Source: Zea mays | Lineage: Eukaryota > Streptophyta > Magnoliopsida > Poales > Poaceae | Direction of reading: 5' to 3' | Length of the DNA stretch: 64,000 nucleotides | Assembly: GCF_902167145.1 (NCBI RefSeq) | Contig: NC_050096.1 | Coordinates: 81,278,683-81,342,682 of the forward strand | Shown: piece after piece, positions 55,671 to 64,000 of the stretch | Numbering within the stretch: position 1 is the first letter of the stretch | How the letters are laid out: every line of letters begins with the position of its first letter | The notes under the pieces: model-generated | What the model was told of the DNA's origin: nothing | Seen by the model: the letters and a program-made list of their open reading frames with translations, nothing else | Database searches by the model: none | Position numbers and translations under genes: made by a program

Positions 55671-55690
55671 AATCCTACCCCCCTTAAAAA
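55671..55690 (-). other. Polypurine tract of the Gag-only element
   Basis: The minus strand reads AAGGGGGGTAGGATT just before the LTR, preceded by CTCGAGGACGAG, a word often seen at the end of the coding domain in Gypsy elements. Confidence 0.75.
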
Positions 55691-55919
55691 CAATCTCGTC
55701 CTCGAGATTTGTACGAAAAGGGATGTATACTCATATTGTTCTCGGAACGTATGCACAAACAACGAAATCTCGGCATGATGCATAATTCTTTAACAAAACA
55801 TAGGGTTAATAGACCTTATTATTATCACTAAAATAGTAAAATACTAACTAATAGCTAAACTAATATTTAGGTCTTACAAATAGTAAAATATATATAAGTA
55901 TCTATATTTATGTTTATCT

Positions 55920-57253
55920 CTATTCTTGTTGCTCGTTGACTTCTTCACCGACTACTTCATCTTCAACTGGCTCTTCTTCTTGAATTTCAAGTTCACCTGG
56001 TTCAGCTTCTACTTCTGCATGATGGGCATGTCCCCGGTTGATAGATAGGGGCTGACTCTTTCCTGCCGAGGCTTGTCCTTGCTTCATCGGAGCCGGTGTA
56101 GTGTAGGTAGCTCTGTTGGGGCAGTAGTTGGCGTAGTGTCCCGGTTGTCCACACTTGAAGCATGCCCTGTTGGTGGATGTGTTGGGAGCAACGGGTCCTG
56201 CTGGGGTGCTTGCTTTTGGAGGAGCAGTTGGTGCCTGTTGAGTTTGTTGTCCAGAACTGCCACTAGCTGGTGTACTTGGAGTGGTAGTATAGCGAGGACG
56301 GGAACTACTTCCAGCCTGCCCTTGGTTAGCAGCCTTTCTTTTCTCTCCAAATATACTCCTCTTGTTTTCTACAGCAATAGCTTTGTCAAGTAGCCTTTGG
56401 AAGGATGGGAATGTGTGCGATACCAGTTGATATTGCAAGGGTCCAATCAAACCGTCCAGAAAAAGCTCCTGCTTTTGCTCATCATCCTCAACATCTCTAG
56501 GAGCATATCGAGATAACTGGATGAATTTGTCCCTATATTCACTCACGGACATACTTCCTTGCTTGAGGGAGAGAAACTCCTTTCTCTTAATCTTCATGAG
56601 TCCAGCAGGAATATGGTAATTCCTGAATTGTGTGGAGAATTCTGCCCAGGTAATTGTATCGATAGCAGCATGAGCAGCGCAGTACGCATCCCACCAATCT
56701 ACAGCAGGACCAGCGAGACGACCTGATGCGTAGAGTACTTTCTCTCGGTCCGAGCACTGAGCTATGTTGAGCATCTTCTCTATAGACTTTAGCCAGTCAT
56801 CAGCTTGTAGTGGATCCGTGGAGTTGGAGAAGGTTGGTGGTTTGTGGCTCATGAATTCCCGATGCTTATCTCGGGGTGGAACTGGTGGTGGAGGTGGAGG
56901 CAATGGCACCTGTTGCTGTTGCTGCTGTTGTTGAGTTGTTGTTGCAGCTGTTGTTGTTGCACCCTTCTCTCCTGGCGTATCTCTTCCCGCTCTTGGTGCA
57001 TCTCCCGACGTGCATCCTCTCTTTCCTGGCGCATTTCCTGGCGTTCTTGCTGCATTTGGGCGCGCATATCTGCCATAGTGTCAGCCATTTGCTGCATCAT
57101 CCTCATTTGAGCTGCAATCAGTGGGTCAACTCCGCCTGGTGGAGGATTAGGAGGATTCATCTCTGCTGGCTGTGGCTGGGGTTGTCTATATATCCGCCGA
57201 GTGTGTCGATTAGGAGGTAAATCAATTCCACCACCCCGCCTAGTATTGACCAT
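55920..57253 (-). pseudogene. gag: Gag protein of the Gag-only LTR element (one frame break)
   Basis: Starts MVNTRRGGGIDLPPNRH at 57253. A Gln/Arg/Glu-rich coiled coil (repeats of QERQEMRQERED type) leads to a poly-Gln tract at about 56915-56950, where the frame is lost. The other frame continues PPPPVPPRDKHREFM, the Retrotrans_gag core DPLQADDWLKSIEKM, AVDWWDAYCAAH and FLSLKQGSMSVSEYRDKF, then the zinc knuckle CFKCGQPGHYANYC, and ends in an acidic tail. The core is of the chromovirus/Gypsy type. The break lies in a CAG/CAA run prone to slippage; a fixed mutation or sequencing error is equally possible. With that repaired the protein would be about 440 residues. Confidence 0.85.
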
Positions 57254-57864
57254 CTGAGTTAGATACATATGGTAAGATAGTTTTGCAAGGGAATCATTTG
57301 GTAGGCGGAATGAATGGGCTAATAGTTGGTTATGTACTGAAGATTCTTTGGTAGGGCTTGACCAGATATTTTATGTCAAGACTAGGGTATCTAGTTGTAC
57401 GAGGTGAATGTCCAAAGGTAAGATAGAATATGTCAAGATGAGATAGATACGGAATACTATATATATTTTTTCTAAGGGGGATAATCTAGATTGTCTAGTT
57501 ATCTTATAAATTCTATTTATGTTTATATGTATATGCAGATGTAATTATGGACATTACTCCACAACCCATCACAATCAATCAAAGATCCAAATCAGACAAG
57601 TATCATAAGAACAAGCACTTAAGCGTATAAATACCTAAAAATAGTTTTGTTTTTGTTCCTAAGATTAGTTCTCCTATTCCTAAAATCACTTTAGGCACAG
57701 GATTTCAAAGTGTGAAATCCACGTTTGTCTTTGGAAGCAGAAAGGTAAGAGTAATCAGAGTAAAGCGGAAATAGATGAGAAAAGATTAAGAGAAGTTTAG
57801 AAAGAATCAGAGTAAGGTAAGTAAAGAATGGTTGTCCAGTTCTATCTAGGTTTCGTCCTACAGT

Positions 57865-57887
57865 CAACATTCCTCTGATACCACTTC
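57865..57887 (-). other. Primer binding site of the Gag-only element
   Basis: The minus strand reads GAAG then TGGTATCAGAGG after the LTR. It is complementary to the initiator-Met tRNA 3' end. Confidence 0.85.
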
Positions 57888-60800
57888 TGTCACACCCGGG
57901 TTTTAGGGGCACCAAGACCCGAGCGCGAACATAAACACCAGATATGCTGGGACCAAGTCTCACACATATGATGTATAGTGGCACAGGATCGAATGTCACA
58001 TCTTTATATATAACAAGAGTTCTATACAAAATAAATAATTACATTATAAGGAGACAACGGTCCAGCAACCCAAAGTTGACTGGGAGACGACGGCCTAGAC
58101 CTCTCACGAACACATCGCAGCATCCTCCAAGCGCCTCATCCTGCGGTACCTGTTCTTGACCTGTGGGGGTGTGAGACAGCAAGAGTGAGCTCACATACGT
58201 TCATCGCTCAACAAGTTGTGGGGAATAATGTGTATGAACTCGCCAAAGGTGGGAGCTCATGTGAAGTGTAAGGCTTACCAAAGAGGATGGCTGAAGCTGA
58301 GCATTGCTTTTAAAGTTGGTCAAAATTTTATTAGCCATTACTAAGTATAAGTAAATACCAACCCAATTAAATAGTAGAACAGAAGTAACAACATCACCTG
58401 CGATGCAATGCATATGACAAATTGAATTTAAGTTCCATAGATTAATCATGTGAGTGTCCGAGCTGCTCATGACCGTGAGCACGGCTAGTATACCAGTTTT
58501 ACACTCTGCAGAGGTTGCGCATCTTTACCCACAAGTCATGTTACCCATCTGCCAAGGGATCGCGACTTCCCATACACCTCTACCGAGGAGGCGAGGCAGG
58601 GTAACACTACGAGGCCTTTACAAAGTTCCACTAGCTTCAGAAAACCCGCTACAGTTTATAGGAAGCTCCAATGCAGGAATCCCTTGCAGGACCGCCATCG
58701 CAGCAAAATCCTCCCGAGGGCCTCCCTACACTGACCACTCCCCTACTGCCCTTGCCCCTTTCGGGTAAGGTAGTCTTCCACTAGCTTTCCTAATTAATCG
58801 GCCAAGGGCGTCCCATTAAACCCTTGTGGTAGCACTGTTTTCCCGGGTGGTTCTCCATGTTCCAATTAACATAATGATCTTATCATGAACAGTAAATAGC
58901 AACTGATAACAAAAGTATGAATAATATGTATCTCAATGCCCAAATCCACATATAGCACTAGCAAGTACTACCCAGAAAGTTTAGTGATAAACAAGGCATA
59001 AAGATAGACAAACTAGGGTAACCTATTAGGTCCCATCAAATTAACCTATGCAGATCATTATGATTAATTAGAACATGAGTGGGTAAAAGAAGTGATCAAG
59101 GGCACAACTTGCCTGGGACTTGAGATTCCAGGTACCAACTTGCTCTTCAGATGACACGTGTCCTCACTGCTAAACGTAGTAATATAAACAAACAGTGTAT
59201 AGGCAAAGTTAACATTACACCAAACATATATGCAAAACACATATTAATAATCTACATATTGAAATAAGATCATAGGAACAGGAATCATTAATTTTGGAGT
59301 TATAGATTTTAGGTTATGAATTTCTGAAGTTATCAAGTACTTGGAATAGCATAACTCATGTGAATAATTTTAGTTCAATTTTCATGACTAAACAAATTTA
59401 CTAAGTGATAAACAATATTATTACAAAATTATAGAGACTGAAATGGGTCGATTTGGACTAAGTATGCATTTTCTGTACATTAAACAAGTCCTGGCATTTA
59501 TTTTTACACTAAAAATCAATTTCTAAATGATTTTATAGGTTTTTCTTTCCTGCCTGGGCTGCGCGCACTATTTACAGAGAACCCAGGGGTCTCGGGGAAA
59601 GATTCCCAAGACACAAAATCCTGGACTGGACCGTGGGTTAGTATCCTAAATCCAGAGGGGCTCTTTAGCAAAATACTACGGTCGAAGGGGTACGGAGGGA
59701 TTTGGGCCGTTGGATCATACATCCACGGATCAGAATAGATCGGCCGTGGAATGAAGCGGTACGCACTGCTGACCCTACGATCCGAGATCTGTGGTCGAGA
59801 TTCGATCACGCGCACATTTCTACTGAACCCTCCGATCAAATCTAACGGCCCTGATTTAACGTACCGAAGCGGTACGCAAGCGTCTAATCGCAGCCGACCG
59901 TATGGACTTCAACGGTCCACGATCATCGCCCCAACAGGGCACACCCGCACGGCGGCGCCGCCCCCGCCCCGCGGTGGCGCACCCACCGGAGACACCCAAT
60001 CGCCACACACCGGAGCCCAAACTCCAATCCACAAGTCCTACGACGAGTATGCGCAACCAGGAATCAAATGAGGGGTTCTCACCGTTGATTTCGAAGCCGC
60101 AAGACCCCGGTGACGACGCGAGGAAGATCCACCGCGCAACACCAATTCTGGTGAGGAATTACTTGCCGACGGAGACCCCGACTCGCCCAATAATGCCGCG
60201 ACAACTCCCACACTCCAGCGACACTCCACGAGTACTTTCCAGTGGCCAGTCAGGAGAATTGACAGGGTCGAAAGGCAGCGGCCACCGTTCCTTCGAGCTT
60301 GCGGCGATGGCGGCTACGGTGTTTACGCACGGATGTGGGCACCGGTGGATGAGATGAGGGGGAGGGTCCCGACGGCCCGTGATTTATACCCAAGCGGTAA
60401 GTCCGAGGGGTGGCGGAGGTAGGAGCGAGATCCCCGGCGGAGCGCGCGAGCAACACGGGAGATTTCTGTTACGAGGTGGAAGGAGAAGCTAACAAGGCGG
60501 CCCCACCTGTCATCGGGCGAGATAGCCATCACGCGCGCGTGACCGAAGACTGGGCAGTGGGCCCCACGCGCCAGTGAGTCCGGGCGCGGTGGCGATGGGC
60601 TGGGCGCGAGTGAAGTTGGGCCGGTCCGAGGGAGAATCGGCCCAGTTGGCTTCGTTTCTCTTTTCTTTTATTTATATTTTCTGTTTTCCCCATTATTTCT
60701 CCAATTCAAATTTAAATCCTAATCTAAATTCAAACTTGTGACAGTTTCACTCTCAGATTAATAGTACAATTTGGACATACCTAAAACGTGAGAGGAATTT

Positions 60801-61111
60801 ATTTATTTATATATTTATTTTGCATTGTACCATATTTATTCCTTTCCTTCTCCATTTTCATGGTTTTGTTTTCAATTTAGGGTTTGGATGTCATGGGCAT
60901 ATTATTACATTGCTATTGATGCTTTTATTATTTTTTTTATCATCCATAAATGCACAATCAAATAAACTTCAGCATGATGCACAGGTTATCTATGTGTTTT
61001 TTTGTGTTAATTATCCACTTATAACTAGGGTTGATCACATGTGATGATAAGTAGAGGACACAAATTACTGAAATTATCTCAATTCTCATTATTGCACTTT
61101 TGAGTATTACA
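57888..61111 (-). repeat. 5' LTR of the Gag-only element (element orientation)
   Basis: 3224 bp, partner of 52447-55670. Small differences such as a 2-bp deletion in GACACAAAATCC (about 59612) separate the copies. Confidence 0.92.
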
Positions 61112-61875
61112 GCTGCACCGCGCTGTCCATCGTTAAGCAGGGGGGCCTCATGGTTGTCGCCAACATTGACGACTCTCGGGTTGTTCTGGACACCGCATCT
61201 GACGACGACGCCATCACGTCGTCTAGCTCATCGTCCACCTAAAGCCCAACCTACCACGTAAGTCGCTACTGACCGGACATGAATTCTTGTGCGCTGGGAC
61301 GATGGACGTTGATGACGTTGTGTGAGTGTCCTCGAACATGATGTATGTAGTGGAGTCGCTGATGAGCCTGGGGTGCACTTCGTTTGGTAGCCCAACCAAG
61401 AGTCATCGTTACTCGTCATGTCGCGCGCGTTCGACGACTACTATATCGAGGATTATGGCGTCATCTTAGCGTCAGAGGTGACGTAGAGGAGGATCGACAA
61501 CAGTGACCAGTTCGTCATCCTCGCCACCGTCAGGGTAGCTTTTGTGCCGACCTGCCTTTAATTCTCTTCGCAAACACACACACTTACCTTTTTGTTTAAG
61601 CAAGAGCGTATGATGGTGCGCGTCTGATGACTAACGATGTACGAGGAAATTTCTTCCAGCATGTGTGTGCTCTCCAATATTGAGATCATACAAATCGTGG
61701 CATATATCGAAGTCTGCATGATACTGATGGTTGCAATGTAGTGGTGAAACAACTAGATTAAAATAACAAAATTTATGTATGACTAGGATCACAAATTGAT
61801 TATGAAACATTTTTTCATAACAATATAACATACATTTTATATATAAGTTATCGTAATATACTGATATTATATATT

Positions 61876-61904
61876 ACCGTTGCAACGCACGGACACTCAG
61901 CTAG
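61876..61904 (+). other. Helitron 3' terminal hairpin and CTAG
   Basis: CCGTTGCAACGCACGG can fold with its CCGT-GC and GC-ACGG arms. ACACTCAG and CTAG follow, then host T. Confidence 0.78.
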
Positions 61905-62979
61905 TATATATATAATGTCGTATCTCATGCCGAAAGTACAATACTGGCAGTTGCGATTGCGAACCGGCTGGTCGTTCGTTTGATCGGTTTTTGGGATTTA
62001 TTCTCTGAAGATCCGATTCATCTTCGATGTCACTACTGCATCCTTTGCACGCCTTCGGTACTGGAGCGTCCGTGCGTGCCAGTGCTCGAGGGAACCGAAG
62101 GAATCCTGTCCTATCCTACGGTGGGTGGGTGGGTCGGTGACTCGGTGCAGTGCAAGTTCTTGGTTGGCGCATCGTCAGCTTTCGGTCACAGGCACTGGCT
62201 CGCCGTTGCTGTTGTTGTGGCCGACCTTGATGATGGCGCCATGAATCTGTCCGGGCCTTGCCTGCCATGCCTTGTTCGTCCGGGCATCTGAAGGGGAAAC
62301 GGCCTTTTTCCCTTTCGCCGCCACTACTCGTCACGCCAACGGCGCGGCAAGGTGGGTCGACCACGGCGGCGTGTGGTGGTTTCCGAGGGCGTTTCTTTGG
62401 TTACTGACTGGTCACCACCAGCCCATGCGCTGTCTGCTGCTGGCTTGGCTTGATTGAACGGTGTGGTGCGGTGGGGTGGGGGAGGATGTGTGCTCCAGTA
62501 GTCCAGTGCTCCTTGTCTACTATACTAGCTAGCTAGGATCATCATCCTCGCAGACGCGACAGCTAGCACTGTTGACTCGAGACGCCAGGCCACTAGAGAC
62601 CCGCGCTGTGGTTCCGAGAAACTTCTAGCCTGCTTCCCTTTTGTCGGCTAAAGGGGGCGACCGTTTTGACTGGCGGGTGCGCCGGTGTTTCTCAGGCTCT
62701 CAGCGCTTCGTCCCTCCCAAGTCCCACCCAGGCCGCCAAGCCGGGGCCGGGCGAATGCCGGATGCCGCTCAGATGCCTGCCGGCCGAAACATGGCAGCAA
62801 GTCAGCATTCACCAACAACACTAGCTGAGAGCCCACGGAGCGTGGCCCGTTGGCATCGCCGCTATTCTTCCCTGTCCGCGCGCCCAGCAGCACTCTTCTT
62901 CCTGGTTGATTTTCCTTGCTGGGCCTTTTAGTTTGGTGTTGTGGCCCATTACAGATATTTTCTCGCCAAGAGGTCACAC
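61905..62979. other. Intergenic, nothing recognised
   Basis: Mixed GC-rich sequence with short GGTGGGTGGGT and CTAGCTAGCTAG runs. Short open frames match no family that I recognise. Confidence 0.45.
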
Positions 62980-63235
62980 TGTTAAGTAACCCTGGTTAGA
63001 GTTGTTTGATAAATACCGACTTTGCCCTTGAAGTGTCTCACATTTCTATATAAGTAACTTCTACACCTCCTCATAATATATAGATCAGAAAGAGGTCAGA
63101 GGCCTAACCCTATATCTTGTGTTTCGTGTGTTTCCTCTGTCATGCTTATGGGAAGGGAGACGAATCATCTACAGCTTCTTGCGCCTCTACTGCTGACAGG
63201 AGGGAAGAGAGCGGATCTGGTGATCCGTGGTAACA
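62980..63235 (+). repeat. Putative short LTR (about 256 bp)
   Basis: Begins TGTTAAGTAACCC and ends GTGGTAACA (TG...CA, partly inverted). A TATA box CTATATAAGT lies at about 63054. It is followed by TAGTTCTCAACACGTCATCA, then GCACG, a word often found directly after 5' LTRs of some plant Copia elements. The partner LTR, if any, is beyond the window. Confidence 0.4.
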
Positions 63236-63540
63236 TAGTTCTCAACACGTCATCAGCACGCTCTACATCAACGTTGTTGCGAGATCAGATCTGCATCAAC
63301 TCTTCGTCAAGCCGGCAGGTCCTCCGGCCTAGCCGAACTGTCCTACGCGACAGACTTCGATTCCCCTCTACGCAATCGAGCGGTATGTGTTTCTAAGTAG
63401 ATTGGATATTATCCTCGATCTCGACCAGCGCGTCGTTCAACGTCTTGAACGTCATCTGCGACCGGGCGTCGGAGGTCCACTAGGGGTTGTCGCGCTGATC
63501 CGATATTCCTGCGCTTCCACGGGAATAGCGCATACAATAA
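63236..63540 (+). pseudogene. Possible Copia 5' leader and Gag start
   Basis: After the putative LTR, a leader-like segment leads to a stretch near 63405-63490 that can be read as ILDLDQRVVQRLERHLRPGV. This faintly resembles the start of some Copia Gag proteins. No frame stays open. Confidence 0.25.
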
Positions 63541-64000
63541 CCGTATAAAGCGGTGGCCAATTGCATGCATGCGTGGGAGGTGGAGGTAGTTAAGAAAAAA
63601 ACTCCCATGTGCTCTCGGGTCTCTACCGAACTCTCTTTTTTTATTGTTAAGAATTTGTGGCTAAAAATTGGCGCAATTGTTTTGTTAAAGTTTTATGAGT
63701 TTGTTACAATATAAAGTATTGTACTACCTATATATAAATTCCTATTGAATTAATCAGTTTTAACATAATTTTAATTTATATACATGCTCCATATTATTTA
63801 TTCTATTTATTTCTTGTTACAAATAACAAGTAGAATAAAACATGTTTTATGTTACAATTTCTATTTTAATTAATTATTTCCCGCAACAAATAATTAGTAA
63901 AAAATACATGTTTAAATATGGAAAATGTTTTTTGCACCTGATGTGTTATGCTCATGCAATAATTTTGGTGTCTATTTTTTTGCTTTTATTTCTCGTTGCA
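63541..64000. other. AT-rich sequence, nothing recognised
   Basis: Strongly AT-rich with ACAAATAA(T/C)(A/T)AGTA repeats at 63819-63901. No gene. Confidence 0.5.

Larger units (their letters stand above)
52447..61111 (-). mobile_element. Non-autonomous LTR retrotransposon encoding only Gag (TR-GAG-like)
   Basis: LTRs of 3224 bp each (52447-55670 and 57888-61111) have TGTCACACCCGG and TGAGTATTACA ends on the plus strand. They flank only about 2.2 kb of internal DNA. The TSD is ACTGC (52442-52446) against GCTGC (61112-61116), one mutated base. The minus-strand primer site is TGGTATCAGAG and the polypurine tract AAGGGGGGTAGG. A single Gag gene of Gypsy type is present; protease, reverse transcriptase, RNase H and integrase are absent. 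It must have relied on another element's enzymes. By hand count the LTRs differ at about 30 sites (about 0.9-1%), mostly C/T or G/A. Confidence 0.92.
52275..61540 (+). pseudogene. Protein phosphatase 2C fragment (captured, split by an LTR element)
   Basis: Left part (about 52275-52446): TLALLIDDEKKLGDCQFDL, a stop, then KQSYVVACADVYDKLPR and LDAVQSNC. Right part (61112-61540): TALSIVKQGGLMVVANIDDS, RVVLDTASDDDAI, a frame break near LKPNLPR, then LVMSRAFDDYYIEDYGVI and RRIDNSDQFVILATV. This is the middle of a plant PPM/PP2C Ser/Thr phosphatase; compare GDSRAVL, here DDSRVVL, and SRAFGDY, here SRAFDDY. Metal-binding regions at both ends are missing, and conserved Gly residues are changed to Asp. 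The LTR element entered between the codons for C and T; removing it and one TSD copy restores the reading frame. Confidence 0.88.
51700..61904 (+). mobile_element. Non-autonomous Helitron carrying a PP2C gene fragment, split by an LTR element
   Basis: The 5' end TCTCTACTACTATTAAGG is preceded by A (51699). The 3' end has the hairpin word CCGTTGCAACGCACGG, then ACACTCAG and CTAG (61901-61904), followed by T. These are Helitron hallmarks. Without the 8.67-kb LTR element the Helitron is about 1.5 kb. Its contents are CATTCCCATTC repeats, a tRNA-like sequence and pieces of a protein phosphatase 2C gene in the Helitron's orientation. It has no Rep/helicase. The ends are nearly identical in plan to those of the Helitron at 7318-10282. 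Confidence 0.85.

Noticed and set aside
7318..61904. The inverted CTAGTTGGGTGCCCGTGCG word at 7318 and its complement at 61880 as the two ends of one 54-kb element
   Set aside because: Each has its own proper Helitron 5' end (10282 and 51700). They are 3' ends of two separate elements.
61980..62291. 103-residue open frame
   Set aside because: No recognisable domain, no homologous pattern, and no supporting splice or promoter context.

Overview
The window looks like repeat-dense nuclear DNA of a large-genome grass, most probably maize (Zea mays). The basis is the combination of a Huck-type Gypsy element, Opie/Ji-type Copia elements, Helitrons carrying gene pieces, small hAT-like and Harbinger-like elements, and one ordinary host gene with a GC-rich first exon. 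I could not run a database search, so family names rest on recognising protein domains, terminal sequences, sizes and target-site duplications (TSDs).

Layout. 1-2.64 kb: 5'-truncated LINE on the minus strand whose 3' end lies outside the window. 3.0-6.8 kb: small DNA elements, two hAT-like with exact 8-bp TSDs and two Harbinger-like. One Harbinger-like element holds a solo LTR and the other holds a hAT-like element. 7.3-10.3 kb: Helitron on the minus strand with an intron-containing ClpC (Clp protease ATPase) fragment. 11.6-14.1 kb: the only host gene that reads as intact, a three-exon F-box protein with a phloem-protein-2 domain (PP2-A13-like). 14.1-15.9 kb: degenerate repeats and a Stowaway-like element. 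15.9-22.1 kb: decayed Copia element on the minus strand. 22.6-23.3 kb: a MITE and another small hAT-like element. 24.2 kb: a short NAD(P)HX-epimerase-like fragment.

24.3-48.1 kb is a Russian-doll nest. A solo Opie/Ji-like LTR (TSD GGATA) was split by a Huck Gypsy element (TSD AAACC, about 13.1 kb once the insert is removed). Huck was in turn split inside its integrase by a young Opie/Ji Copia element (TSD TTGAG) with open gag and pol frames. Hand-counted LTR divergence falls with depth (Huck about 2.4%, Opie/Ji about 0.5%), which matches the nesting order.

48.1-51.7 kb: pieces of a coiled-coil gene, a 1.04-kb hAT-like element (TSD GTTTCTAT) and a degenerate tandem repeat of about 137 bp. 51.7-61.9 kb: a second Helitron (plus strand) that carries a protein phosphatase 2C fragment and was split by an 8.67-kb LTR element encoding only Gag, with 3.22-kb LTRs. 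61.9-64 kb: no recognised gene; a short putative Copia LTR with a gag remnant.

Apart from the F-box gene, almost all coding sequence is transposon protein or transposon-carried gene debris. The strongest points are the two Helitrons with distinct gene fragments and matching termini, the Gag-only element, and a uniform C-to-T (CAG to TAG, CGA to TGA) nonsense pattern in the older retroelements. I see no evidence of a wholly new biological system. Coordinates were counted by hand and may be off by one or two bases.
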